In this document: positions 51,926 through 60,304 of the stretch, one piece after another | Layout of the letters: every line of letters begins with the position of its first letter | How positions within the stretch are numbered: the stretch's first letter is position 1 | Assembly (NCBI GenBank): GCA_003215175.1 | Contig: QCKS01000004.1 | Location: forward strand, 25,905 to 89,904 | Length of the DNA: 64,000 bases | Reading direction: 5' to 3' | DNA from: Acidimicrobiales bacterium AG-410-I20 | GTDB lineage: Bacteria > Actinomycetota > Acidimicrobiia > Acidimicrobiales > MedAcidi-G1 | Notes under the pieces: generated by a model | What the model was told of the DNA's origin: nothing | Database searches by the model: none | What the model saw: only the letters and a program-made list of their open reading frames with translations | Translations under genes and position numbers: made by a program

Positions 51926-52449
51926 CTGTTTCTCGCTTCCAGAAGTAAATCCTCTAAATAGTCTTGTGTTACTCCTCCCACAACTTTTGCTGCTACAAAC
52001 CCTGCCGGTGAAACTAAGTAGGACTCTGGTACTGCAACTACTCCCCAATCCACAGCGACGCGCTCAGTTTCAGAAGTTAAGACAGGCCAATCTCCTCCGT
52101 TGAGGCGAAAGAACTCTTCAACTGCCGCTTCAGTGTCAGAAAATGAGATAGTGACGATTCGAACGTCGTCATTTTGCTTGTGGTTCTCCGCGAAATTAAC
52201 AAGATGAGGGTGTTCTTGAATACAAGGAATACAGGTAGTAGAGAAAAAGTTTACAACTACCCATCGGCCACGTTGATCGTCTAAATCCCATAGTTCGCCT
52301 TCAAAAGTCTGGGCTTTGATTTGTGGAGCAGCCTCGCCAATCAGGTATGTGTTGATTCGATCATCGCCAGAATCTCTAGTTGCCAGTACACCAACAAGAA
52401 TGAGAACCACAGCTCCAACGACTACAGCAGTCACTCTTGTTGGGCTCAT
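51922..52449 (-). CDS. ccmG: Cytochrome c maturation thioredoxin CcmG/DsbE
   Basis: Membrane-anchored periplasmic-side thioredoxin of 175 residues. One N-terminal helix (VVVGAVVLILVGVLA), then VVNFFSTTCIPCIQEHPHL with CXXC, and WGVVAVPESYLVSPAGFV with the cis-Pro loop. It reduces the heme-binding cysteines of apocytochrome c. Coupled by 4-base overlaps to ccmF and ccmH. Confidence 0.92.
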   Translation of the reverse strand: MSPTRVTAVVVGAVVLILVGVLATRDSGDDRINTYLIGEAAPQIKAQTFEGELWDLDDQRGRWVVVNFFSTTCIPCIQEHPHLVNFAENHKQNDDVRIVTISFSDTEAAVEEFFRLNGGDWPVLTSETERVAVDWGVVAVPESYLVSPAGFVAAKVVGGVTQDYLEDLLLEARNR

Positions 52450-54392
52450 GAGTTGACCTTTTCTATTTCTTCGTGAATTTCCGTTTTGTTTTTACGCCGG
52501 GGCGGAATGGATGCCATTATGGTTCCTGCGGCCATTACCGCACCTCCTACCCACAGCCACCAAACCAATGGTTGGACTGTTACTCGTACAACTGTTGGTT
52601 CGTCTTGTGTTTCCGGCACTTTTAATACTGAAAGTTGAACATCATCTTTCCACGTTGAACGTGTACTGGGAGTACCTATGGGCTGACCGCTGAATGGAAA
52701 GATACTTATTGCTGGTGTGAAGACTTTCCCATCAATAGCTACTCTCACCACGGTTTCAATTTTTTCTTGTTTTTCTATAACTTCATTCCCTTGGAAAACA
52801 AGTTCATGCCCAGCGAAAGTGGCTGAGTCTCCAATATCTGAAAAACGGAACTCAGTTTGTCGCAGATATGAAGAAGACACGGCAAGAGCGACTGCAACTA
52901 TTGCTACTCCAACGTGGACAATCATGCCGCCACTTGACCTGCCAAAGAAACCCGTAGGTCCTTTGGATTTGATCGTGAGCGCAAGAGGGCGGATAGCGCC
53001 CCCAACAGCAAAACCTGCTAATCCGATTGCAAGAGTGGGGGCCCAACCTCTTGCACCAAGCACTACACCTAATACTATTGCCGATGTTCCAAATACTGCC
53101 GGCCACCAAAGCCTTTTGGACAGTAGTTCACTACCTGTCTTCCCCCATGGAAGAGCTGGAGCGATAGCCATCAAGAACAGCAATAAGAACCCTATTGGCA
53201 TTGTCATTCGTTCAAAATATGGATTACCGACCGAGATACGATTCCCATTTATTGCTTCAACTATTAGCGGGAAGACTGTACCTAAGAGAACAACGAATGC
53301 TAAACCAGCAAAAAGTAAGTTGTTTGTTAAGAATGCGCCTGTTCTTGAAATGGGCGTTTCTATTGAACCTCCTGACCGAATGTCATCGCCTCTCATGATG
53401 ATCAAAAGAAGAACAACGATCACAACCAAAGTAAAGAAAGCAAGGAGCATAGGCCCTATGCCGGATTCTGTAAATGCATGAACAGAATCAAGAACTCCGG
53501 AACGGGTAATAAACGTTCCAAGGATCGTTAGAGCAAAAGTGGAACACAATAGCGAAAGGTTCCATACGCGTAACATCCCTTTCTGCTCTTGAACCATCAC
53601 CGAATGCAAATAGGCAGTCCCAGTTAGCCAAGGTAAGAGTGATGCGTTCTCTACTGGATCCCAAGCCCAGTAACCACCCCATCCAAGAACTTCATAAGAC
53701 CACCATGCTCCAAGAAGGATTCCAACTGTCAAACAACCCCATGCTGTAAGAGTCCATCTTCTCGTCTCCGTAAGCCAACCTTCGCCATGCCGTCTTGTGA
53801 CGAGTAAAGCAACGGCAAAAGCAAAGGGAACAGAGAATCCGACATAACCGAGATAAAGCACTGGCGGATGGAATGCCATAAGCACATGATTCTGAAGTAG
53901 GGGGTTAGGCCCTGGGCCGTCATATCCAGGCCAGGGATCAAAAGTGTGAAATGGAAATGCTGGGCCTGCGAGAAGCAGAAAGAAAAACAGGCATATAACT
54001 AAGAGAACTAGTAGAGCCCAGCTGACTACCGGATCTACGAGGCGTTTTCGAAATCTCCAAACAACTAGAACTAGATAACCGACAAGAACCAGCACCCATA
54101 GGAGTATGGAACCTTCTAACGCTGACCAGAGTGTGGCGAAATTGAATAGAGATGGGGTTCGCGAGCTTCCATGTTCTGCGACAAAAGCTACGGTGAAATC
54201 TCGAGTTATTAAAGCTACTTCCATCACTACAAACTGACCAACCGCTGCTGCCGCGAGCAATAAAACAAACCAACGAATACGAAGAAGCGATTTATTTGAG
54301 CCAGTAACAAGACCATGAACAATGGTCGAAATACCTAGTAATGCTGCAGCAACACCAAGTGCTACAAAACCTGATCCAAGAGCTGAATTCAC
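52446..54392 (-). CDS. ccmF: Cytochrome c heme lyase subunit CcmF
   Basis: Large polytopic protein of 648 residues, about 14-15 helices. The heme-handling WWD domain is clear: WWSYEVLGWGGYWAWDP followed by VENASLLPWLTGTAYLHS. His residues in NHVLMAFHPPVLYLGYVGF are the outside heme ligands known for CcmF. Start GTG 54392, 7 bases from ccmE. Confidence 0.96.
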   Translation of the reverse strand: MNSALGSGFVALGVAAALLGISTIVHGLVTGSNKSLLRIRWFVLLLAAAAVGQFVVMEVALITRDFTVAFVAEHGSSRTPSLFNFATLWSALEGSILLWVLVLVGYLVLVVWRFRKRLVDPVVSWALLVLLVICLFFFLLLAGPAFPFHTFDPWPGYDGPGPNPLLQNHVLMAFHPPVLYLGYVGFSVPFAFAVALLVTRRHGEGWLTETRRWTLTAWGCLTVGILLGAWWSYEVLGWGGYWAWDPVENASLLPWLTGTAYLHSVMVQEQKGMLRVWNLSLLCSTFALTILGTFITRSGVLDSVHAFTESGIGPMLLAFFTLVVIVVLLLIIMRGDDIRSGGSIETPISRTGAFLTNNLLFAGLAFVVLLGTVFPLIVEAINGNRISVGNPYFERMTMPIGFLLLFLMAIAPALPWGKTGSELLSKRLWWPAVFGTSAIVLGVVLGARGWAPTLAIGLAGFAVGGAIRPLALTIKSKGPTGFFGRSSGGMIVHVGVAIVAVALAVSSSYLRQTEFRFSDIGDSATFAGHELVFQGNEVIEKQEKIETVVRVAIDGKVFTPAISIFPFSGQPIGTPSTRSTWKDDVQLSVLKVPETQDEPTVVRVTVQPLVWWLWVGGAVMAAGTIMASIPPRRKNKTEIHEEIEKVNS

Positions 54393-54399
54393 AGATTCT

Positions 54400-54918
54400 T
54401 CACTCTTTCAGTGCACAAGATGCAACATCTGTTACACGATCTTTGTCTGTCCGGTAATCATTATCGTGTTTAACAACCATGTGGTCTGTGAGAAGAAACC
54501 ATCCATCGTTTGCTGAATGTTCAAGAGAGTCTATTTCTACAAGCGACCCTGCGACCCATTCGCCTTGAAGAACAACTGGAACTCCGGGCTGAAATAACTC
54601 TGCCGGATCTCCAGCATGGGCTACATCCGCATAAACGCCCCCGGCGCAGAATGTAAAGACGACGGTTGACTCTCCTCCGATTCTTGTCTCTACTATTCCT
54701 GGTAGTGGGGTTCCAACAACTCTGAATCGTTTTTCAACCAATTCATCTCTTTTCTCTACGGCTTCGTCTACTTCGTAAAAAACTAAAGCGGCGTCTCCAA
54801 GAGTCACAAACAAAACAACTCCTACCCCTAATAATAAAAGAACTGTCGCTATGAGAGGCCCGCGTCGACGCGGTGGTTTTTCTGGTCGAGCTGGTAGCGG
54901 GGCAAGATCGTCAGTCAC
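54400..54918 (-). CDS. ccmE: Heme chaperone CcmE
   Basis: Periplasmic-side heme chaperone of 172 residues. An N-terminal Pro/Arg-rich segment leads to one anchor helix (IATVLLLLGVGVVLFVTLG), then an OB-fold with VGTPLPGIVETRIG. The heme-binding His and Tyr are in MVVKHDNDYRTDK, the canonical HXXXY form rather than the Cys variant. GTG start. It is followed by ccmF and preceded by ccmD. Confidence 0.92.
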   Translation of the reverse strand: MTDDLAPLPARPEKPPRRRGPLIATVLLLLGVGVVLFVTLGDAALVFYEVDEAVEKRDELVEKRFRVVGTPLPGIVETRIGGESTVVFTFCAGGVYADVAHAGDPAELFQPGVPVVLQGEWVAGSLVEIDSLEHSANDGWFLLTDHMVVKHDNDYRTDKDRVTDVASCALKE

Positions 54919-54925
54919 GGTTTTA

Positions 54926-55072
54926 TTACTCTGAAGAAGTCATCCATCTTTGTCTATCTAAAGGCACCCGAGGAGCAACAGAACGTGCTCTGCGAAATAG
55001 TGAAATTACGTAAGCAAAGATCACCACTAACGATATTCCCCAACCTGCAATTAAATATCCCAAATGCGTCAT
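54926..55072 (-). CDS. ccmD: Small heme exporter protein CcmD
   Basis: 48-residue membrane peptide, easily overlooked. It has one helix (LGYLIAGWGISLVVIFAYV) followed by the basic SLFRRARS stretch, the usual CcmD pattern. The ATG at 55072 overlaps the ccmC stop as ATGA and ends 7 bases before ccmE. Its place between C and E is the standard ccm order. CcmD holds CcmE to the ABC transporter and CcmC. Confidence 0.85.
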   Translation of the reverse strand: MTHLGYLIAGWGISLVVIFAYVISLFRRARSVAPRVPLDRQRWMTSSE

Positions 55073-55866
55073 AACGTTCCCTCTTCGTTAACTGTCGCCT
55101 CAGATCTTCTTTCTTCAATTGATGTTAAGACATCTTGTTCTAAAGATTCTTTCTCAAGCCATCCCAATCTAAAGCGGTGTAGAACAAGCCACGTGAACAA
55201 CATTAAAAAAACAACAATTCCCATCATGAGTGTAAAAAAAGTTAGATCTTCAATTTTCAGTTCACTTAAAGTTGACTTTTGATGAAGCGTGCGACTCTCC
55301 CACCACTCAACAGAACGATTAATAATCGGAAGATTTATTGCTGCCACTATCGCCACAATTGCAGACCTGCGAGCTTGTTTTTGTCCATCGGGCGCTACGC
55401 GGCGAAGAGCTAAGTAGCCAAGGAGCATTAAGAAAAGAATCAAGGTGGTCATTAAACGGACATCTCCCCATTCCCACCATGTATTCCATACTGGCCGGCC
55501 CCAAATAGAGCCTGTTAAAAGAACTAACCCGCAGAATATAGCCCCTACTTCAATTGCGGCATGTGCGGTCACATCCCACCATTGTGTTCGTTTAATTAAA
55601 TACCCAACCGAAGCGACAGCACCAACTAGAGGGGCCACATACGGACCGATAATTGCCATTGGAACGTGAAGATAAAGTAGCCGAACAGCATCGAATTGAC
55701 CGATCTCTTCCCCTGTTGTGGGATGAAGACGTACATCAGGATCTGTAAGGAAAAAAGCGAAGACAAAAAGTGTGACTAAGCCAAACAAAGTGGCAAGCCC
55801 TAACAGTCGCGACTTCGGAGAACTAGTAGCACCCTGATTTCGTTTGAAAATTTTTCTTGTACTCAT
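55069..55866 (-). CDS. ccmC: Heme exporter/transfer protein CcmC
   Basis: Six-helix membrane protein of 265 residues that loads heme onto CcmE. The WWD motif is WNTWWEWGDVRLMTTLIL. His residues in LYLHVPMAIIGPY and WWESRTLHQKSTL are the expected heme ligands. The C-terminal 35 residues are an acidic cytoplasmic tail. It begins 17 bases after ccmB. Confidence 0.94.
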   Translation of the reverse strand: MSTRKIFKRNQGATSSPKSRLLGLATLFGLVTLFVFAFFLTDPDVRLHPTTGEEIGQFDAVRLLYLHVPMAIIGPYVAPLVGAVASVGYLIKRTQWWDVTAHAAIEVGAIFCGLVLLTGSIWGRPVWNTWWEWGDVRLMTTLILFLMLLGYLALRRVAPDGQKQARRSAIVAIVAAINLPIINRSVEWWESRTLHQKSTLSELKIEDLTFFTLMMGIVVFLMLFTWLVLHRFRLGWLEKESLEQDVLTSIEERRSEATVNEEGTL

Positions 55867-55883
55867 TTCACTTCTCTAACGTC

Positions 55884-56558
55884 TTACTCTTCTACCAATA
55901 CCCCGTAAGCCATTGCACCTAGTGCTAGCGCTGCTAATGCAAATAATGATAAAAGTCCTGTCCATTGCCAACCGTTTGTTACTGATTCTCCAAGAGCTCC
56001 GCTATAAGCCTTTGTAGCCCCAATAAGTACAGGGGCCAACACTGGAAGTAACAAGATTGGTAAAAGTGTTTCTCGTACTTCTAATCCCGATGCTAGAGCC
56101 CCATAAAGAGTACCAGTTGCAGATAAGGCTAAAGCGGCTACAAGTCCTGAAACTATCCATAATGCAAGATCATCTATTGATGTCCCATAAAAGATAATTA
56201 CTCCTCCTGTTAGGAAGAGTTCTAAAAAAATCATTTGAACAAATACTGCCATTGCTTTGCCAAGAAAAATAGATGACGGTGAAAGCCCGGCCATCTTAAG
56301 TCCTAGTAATGAGTCATTTATTACTTCAAGAGAAACTGAGCGTTGTACTGCAAGTAATAAACAGAGCAAGATCGCTACCCAAAATAATCCTGGTGCAAAT
56401 AAACGAAGAGTTCTTTGGTCTGCATCCAAAGCAAACCCAAATAAGACCAATACGAGTACCGCAAAAGGAGCGACTTGATTTACAATCACTCGAGACCGGA
56501 TTTCTATACGAAGATCTTTCATCGCAACTAGAAATAAGTCATTGAAAAACTGTGTCAC
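55884..56558 (-). CDS. ccmB: Heme exporter permease CcmB
   Basis: ABC permease of 224 residues with six helices. KDLRIEIRSRVIVNQVAPFA, then VSLEVINDSLLGLKMAGLSP, then LPILLLPVLAPVLIGATKAY match CcmB along the whole length. It works with CcmA to release holo-CcmE. The start overlaps ccmA by 4 bases. Confidence 0.93.
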   Translation of the reverse strand: MTQFFNDLFLVAMKDLRIEIRSRVIVNQVAPFAVLVLVLFGFALDADQRTLRLFAPGLFWVAILLCLLLAVQRSVSLEVINDSLLGLKMAGLSPSSIFLGKAMAVFVQMIFLELFLTGGVIIFYGTSIDDLALWIVSGLVAALALSATGTLYGALASGLEVRETLLPILLLPVLAPVLIGATKAYSGALGESVTNGWQWTGLLSLFALAALALGAMAYGVLVEE

Positions 56559-57214
56559 TGCTTCTCCCCACCTGCTACAACTCCACCTGCAATTGTTACA
56601 ACGCGAGGTGAGAGAGAATTGATTCGATCTAGTTCATGAGAAGCGATCATTACAGTTGCTCCTGCCTTGACCGCTTCTTTTATGAATAGGTCAACTGACT
56701 CTCTTCCTTCTTGATCTAAGCCAGAATGCGGTTCATCTAACAACCACAACTGCGGACGCCGTACGGCGAGAGAAGCGAGCGAAGTTCTTCTTTTTTGCCC
56801 TGCCGACAATCGAGAAACAGGCAATCTACGTAACCGTTCCTCAATCCCCATTCTCTGTATTGCGTCGTCTCGACGATCATAAGCTGCTGCTCTATCTAAT
56901 CCAGCAGCTTGAGCCCAAAAAAGAATGTTCTCATCTACTGTCAAGTCTTCATATAAACCACTTGTATGACCCAACATCGCTACCGAACGACGAATTGATT
57001 TTTGTTCGGAGTCTAAATCATGACCCAAAACTTTTCCTGATCCTTTATCTAAAGGGATTAATCCGGCGCACAGTTTAAGCAAAGTGGTTTTACCTGCCCC
57101 ATTTGCTCCCTGTAATGCAATAATTTCTCCTGTGTGAACAGCCAAATTAACTCCTGCTAATGCAGGAAACCGACCTAAAAAAACCATTGCTTCATGAAGC
57201 TGAATTACTTCCAC
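56555..57214 (-). CDS. ccmA: Heme exporter ATPase CcmA
   Basis: ABC ATPase of 219 residues, first gene of the ccm operon. Walker A IALQGANGAGKTTLLKLCAG, signature RLSAGQKRRTSLASL, Walker B LWLLDEPHSGLD, and the switch His in VMIASHE. The GTG at 57214 has TACCGT 6 bases upstream; an internal ATG nine codons on is possible. The divergent lipoprotein gene starts only 38 bases away. Confidence 0.93.
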   Translation of the reverse strand: MEVIQLHEAMVFLGRFPALAGVNLAVHTGEIIALQGANGAGKTTLLKLCAGLIPLDKGSGKVLGHDLDSEQKSIRRSVAMLGHTSGLYEDLTVDENILFWAQAAGLDRAAAYDRRDDAIQRMGIEERLRRLPVSRLSAGQKRRTSLASLAVRRPQLWLLDEPHSGLDQEGRESVDLFIKEAVKAGATVMIASHELDRINSLSPRVVTIAGGVVAGGEKQ

Positions 57215-57220
57215 GATGCC

Positions 57221-57226
57221 ACGGTA
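57221..57226 (-). promoter_or_regulatory. Putative -10 box TACCGT for the ccm operon
   Basis: Ends 6 bases before GTG 57214. Its mate TACTCT for the divergent gene lies 14 bases away, so the promoters are packed back to back. Confidence 0.45.
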
Positions 57227-57240
57227 GCGCCGAGTGTGGC

Positions 57241-57246
57241 TACTCT
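57241..57246 (+). promoter_or_regulatory. Putative -10 box TACTCT for the septum-formation-like lipoprotein
   Basis: Ends 6 bases before ATG 57253; it supports that start over the longer frame from 57160. Confidence 0.45.
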
Positions 57247-57252
57247 AACCTT

Positions 57253-57813
57253 ATGAACGTTTATCGTTTTTTTTGTTTACTGATTTTTTTAAGTTTCTCT
57301 TTATCAAGTTGCGGAAGCCAAGGTGCCTCTGAAGCGAATTCTGAAGAAAATCGTTCTTCTACGACGATTATTGAGACTCGCCCTTCACTCGTGGATGAGG
57401 ACGCTCCAGATTGGTTTGGAGAGCCTGTGAATTTACATGACTTGGACCAAGGTGATTGTTTCAATATGTATGCCTGGGTCAGCAACGACCGTCATATTGA
57501 ATTAAATACTCACGTTCCTTGTAATGGGCCACATCAATTTGAGATTTATCGACTTGTGCAACATCCCGCACGAAATGGTGCAGTTTGGCCTGGAGATGAA
57601 GAAATGACTGCTTTTGCAGTCAGTCAGTGTTACGAGAGTTTTGAAGAGTTTGTCGGAATAATTTATGAACTTTCGGAATTAGAAATTTATTACCTGACTC
57701 CAAATAGAACAAATTTTGAGCATGAAATAGCACAATTTCGAGGAGTGCATTGCTACTTATTCCAAGATGATGGTTCTGAACTTCTCGGATCAGTTAGACA
57801 GTCTTTTCGCTGA
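57253..57813 (+). CDS. Lipoprotein with Septum_form-like domain
   Basis: 186-residue exported lipoprotein. Signal FFCLLIFLSFSLSSC ends in the lipobox. The domain pattern LHDLDQGDCFN, VPCNGPHQFEIY, WPGDEEMTAFAVSQCYESF and GVHCYLFQDDG, with GSVRQ at the end, matches PF13845 (septum-formation-like) proteins common in actinobacteria; the four Cys likely pair. The longer frame from 57160 would overlap ccmA. Its end overlaps the convergent hydrolase gene by 24 bases. Confidence 0.78.
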   Translation: MNVYRFFCLLIFLSFSLSSCGSQGASEANSEENRSSTTIIETRPSLVDEDAPDWFGEPVNLHDLDQGDCFNMYAWVSNDRHIELNTHVPCNGPHQFEIYRLVQHPARNGAVWPGDEEMTAFAVSQCYESFEEFVGIIYELSELEIYYLTPNRTNFEHEIAQFRGVHCYLFQDDGSELLGSVRQSFR

Positions 57814-58959
57814 CACAAGAGACAAACCAGCCCAAGATTGAGGAATAGCTCCCTGGCCTTCTCCTGTATCAGGGTGCCAGTATTCTGCGAATCCTGAAAC
57901 GTAAGCTCCTTCAGCTACTTGAATGGCAATCTCTTCTGCTAGAGAGGTATCAAATCTAGCTATGGCATAAGTAATCAGGTATGCAAGTTGTGGCCAAACA
58001 GGGCCACGCCAATATTTTGTTGGATCAAATGTTGGCTCAGATTGATGAACTCCACGTAATCCGTATTGTGCGTTATAAGCATCATGAGAACTCAAAACTT
58101 TCAGAACTTCTTTAGAAATCTGTCCTTTGTCTATAACTAGTAAAGGCAGCAGCGCATCCAAAGTTCGACATTTCCCGGAACTAGATTCATGATTTCCAGC
58201 ATCTATCCAAGTGAGGTAAGAATCGTCCCATCTTTGGTTTATCGCATTCACTATCTCTTGTGCAGAATGAAGCATGCTTTCATCTCCAGTGACTGAAGCT
58301 AATTCAAAAGCATTGAATGCTAGAAGCGCATTGAATCCTATTGAAGCGACCAGAAAATCTGGGTTTCGAATCGGAGAACCATCTTTAGACTTCTCTATCG
58401 TCTGCACTAATTGATTTTTTTCTTTTCTCCAGCGGTCGACATTGAAACCACCAGAGCAAAAATAATCCCATCTAGAGCTATCGTCTGCTCCTGATTCCCA
58501 CGGGTGGCACAAAAGAACTAATCCTGATTCATGGCGAGCCCGTTGATTGAATAGGAATGATAATCCTGCAGTTGCTGCTGACAGCACTTCCTGTGGCGGG
58601 CAATTCCCAGTTTGGCTGAGTTGAGATATTGCATGTCCATACATTGGAGGTTGCGTTATTGAAGAACCTCCTTTTCTCCCCCAAAGATCGGAATGGAAAT
58701 CTGGGTCACGCACATAATTAATGTGAGGCACACAGCCTGAATCAAACTGTGGTCGAAATATTTCTTTTAATTCTTGTTGAGCGCGTTCAGGTTTTCCTAA
58801 TTCATTCCAGATAAGCGCATGAAAAGAAGAATCCCATAACCACTGCCATGGGTAAGTCTTCTTATTTGGAGCGGCATAGCCTTCAGTAACCCAGTTTTTT
58901 TCCATAATCTGGTTAACTGAATTCTTAAAATTAGTATCAAACAGTCTCGAGTTATTCAT
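57790..58959 (-). CDS. GH63-like glycoside hydrolase (glucosyl/mannosylglycerate hydrolase type)
   Basis: (alpha/alpha)6-barrel hydrolase of 389 residues from ATG 58959. YPWQWLWDSSFHALIWNELG carries the catalytic Asp region, YWRGPVWPQLAYLITYAI and GEGQGAIPQSWAGLSLV the base Glu and sugar sites. It resembles short GH63-type enzymes that hydrolyse glucosylglycerate or mannosylglycerate. No signal peptide, so cytoplasmic. A TTG at 58965 is a weaker start. The divergent glycosyltransferase starts at 58958. Confidence 0.78.
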   Translation of the reverse strand: MNNSRLFDTNFKNSVNQIMEKNWVTEGYAAPNKKTYPWQWLWDSSFHALIWNELGKPERAQQELKEIFRPQFDSGCVPHINYVRDPDFHSDLWGRKGGSSITQPPMYGHAISQLSQTGNCPPQEVLSAATAGLSFLFNQRARHESGLVLLCHPWESGADDSSRWDYFCSGGFNVDRWRKEKNQLVQTIEKSKDGSPIRNPDFLVASIGFNALLAFNAFELASVTGDESMLHSAQEIVNAINQRWDDSYLTWIDAGNHESSSGKCRTLDALLPLLVIDKGQISKEVLKVLSSHDAYNAQYGLRGVHQSEPTFDPTKYWRGPVWPQLAYLITYAIARFDTSLAEEIAIQVAEGAYVSGFAEYWHPDTGEGQGAIPQSWAGLSLVSAKRLSN

Positions 58960-60022
58960 GCCCAAATGTTCTTTCTTATCATTTCGATTTGGACCTACTG
59001 ACGGAGTCTCAGTTGTTGCTCAAAATTGGGCTGAGGTTCTTGCAGGTCTTGGTTTTGAGGTTTCTTGGGTAGCAGGCTCCTTTGAACCAGGCTGGAAAAG
59101 TCCCGGCGAAACAACAATAGTTGAAGGTCTTGGAATTGGAGATGAACAAGCACCCAACATGAGCGAGCTTCATAACGCTCTAAATGGACAAGACTTAGTT
59201 ATTGTTGAAAATCTCCTCTCAATACCTTTGAATCTTGCAGCATCACATGCAGTCGCTGAGGTTCTGAGAGGACGACCCACCATCATTCATCACCATGATC
59301 CTCCGTGGCAGCGAGAACAATATTCTCATATTGAAGACCTTCCTGTTGATGATTTGGCTTGGAAGCACGTAACTATCAACGAACTAACTCGCCGAGAAAT
59401 GTCTGCTCGCGGCATCGATGCAGTCACCATCTACAACGGATTCAACGTAGACGTTGAATTAGGAAATCGCGAACTAACACGAAAGAGGCTTTGCATCCCT
59501 GAAGAAACACTTCTTGTTGCTCATCCGGTACGTGCAATAGAACGTAAAGGAATAGATAAGGCAATAGGAGTTACAGAAAAACTTGGTGGAACCTATTGGA
59601 TTTCTGGTCCTGCCGAAGATAACTATGGTCCGCAACTTGTTACAGAACTATCCTCAGCAAAATGCCCCGTGATTCATCTTTCCCTTGAGAATCGTGCTGA
59701 TATCTATGCAGCTGCTGACTTAATTGCTTTCCCATCCACATGGGAAGGTTTCGGAAATCCACCTATTGAAGCTGCGATATATCACCGGCCTGTTTTTGTT
59801 GGAAACTACCCTGTCGCAGATGAACTAAGGGGATTAGGATTTCATTGGTTTGCTGTGGAAGATACTGATGCGATGCGCGAACGGTTAAATGACGCAGAAG
59901 GTTTGAACACTCTTTTAAAGCACAACTTTAATGTGGCTTCTCGTGAGCTTTCTTCCAAAAAAATGGCTCAGCGTTTGTCAAATCTCATCATTGAGGCAGG
60001 CTGGATACATGTCTCTTCATGA
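58958..60022 (+). CDS. GT4-like glycosyltransferase
   Basis: GT-B fold glycosyltransferase of 354 residues. The N-terminal SFLSFRFGPTDGVSVVAQNW is the acceptor-side loop; VAHPVRAIERKGIDKAIG starts the donor domain, and IAFPSTWEGFGNPPIEAAIY carries the EX7E motif for the sugar-nucleotide. It may build the glycoside that the neighbouring hydrolase cleaves (inference). The ATG shares the CATG with that gene. The 3' end overlaps the small membrane gene by 14 bases. Confidence 0.85.
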   Translation: MPKCSFLSFRFGPTDGVSVVAQNWAEVLAGLGFEVSWVAGSFEPGWKSPGETTIVEGLGIGDEQAPNMSELHNALNGQDLVIVENLLSIPLNLAASHAVAEVLRGRPTIIHHHDPPWQREQYSHIEDLPVDDLAWKHVTINELTRREMSARGIDAVTIYNGFNVDVELGNRELTRKRLCIPEETLLVAHPVRAIERKGIDKAIGVTEKLGGTYWISGPAEDNYGPQLVTELSSAKCPVIHLSLENRADIYAAADLIAFPSTWEGFGNPPIEAAIYHRPVFVGNYPVADELRGLGFHWFAVEDTDAMRERLNDAEGLNTLLKHNFNVASRELSSKKMAQRLSNLIIEAGWIHVSS

Positions 60023-60260
60023 TGACCCTGTTCTTCTTCGGCGAAAACGACTCGCCCGGTTAGCCAAATTAGGACAACGTAGTGGCTACTTCGCTTTCTT
60101 TATCGCGCTAATCGTTTTCATTATCGGTTTTGCAACAAGTTTCACAAATGCAGTAGCCATTACTCTAATTGTTCTACTTATTCTTGGTTCTTTCCTTCTC
60201 GCTCCATCAATTGTTCTACATCATGCGGTTAAAGCAGCGTCAGACATAGACAGACAATAA
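60009..60260 (+). CDS. Small two-helix membrane protein
   Basis: 83 residues from ATG 60009, overlapping the glycosyltransferase end. A basic N-terminus (LRRKRLARLAKLGQRSG) is followed by two helices (FAFFIALIVFIIGFATSF and AITLIVLLILGSFLLAPSIV). A longer frame from 59931 lies within the glycosyltransferase gene and is not favoured. Unknown function; likely co-expressed with the glycosyltransferase. Confidence 0.7.
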   Translation: MSLHDDPVLLRRKRLARLAKLGQRSGYFAFFIALIVFIIGFATSFTNAVAITLIVLLILGSFLLAPSIVLHHAVKAASDIDRQ

Positions 60261-60292
60261 AGCCCGATAAGGACCTTCTTCTTTAAAGTGAC

Positions 60293-60298
60293 TACGTT
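60293..60298 (+). promoter_or_regulatory. Putative -10 box TACGTT for the TetR gene
   Basis: Ends 6 bases before ATG 60305; no ribosome site. Confidence 0.45.
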
Positions 60299-60304
60299 GC
60301 GAGT

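Noticed and set aside
57160..57252. Longer N-terminus for the Septum_form-like lipoprotein
   Set aside because: It would overlap ccmA and hide the signal peptide; ATG 57253 gives a proper lipoprotein signal and a -10 box.
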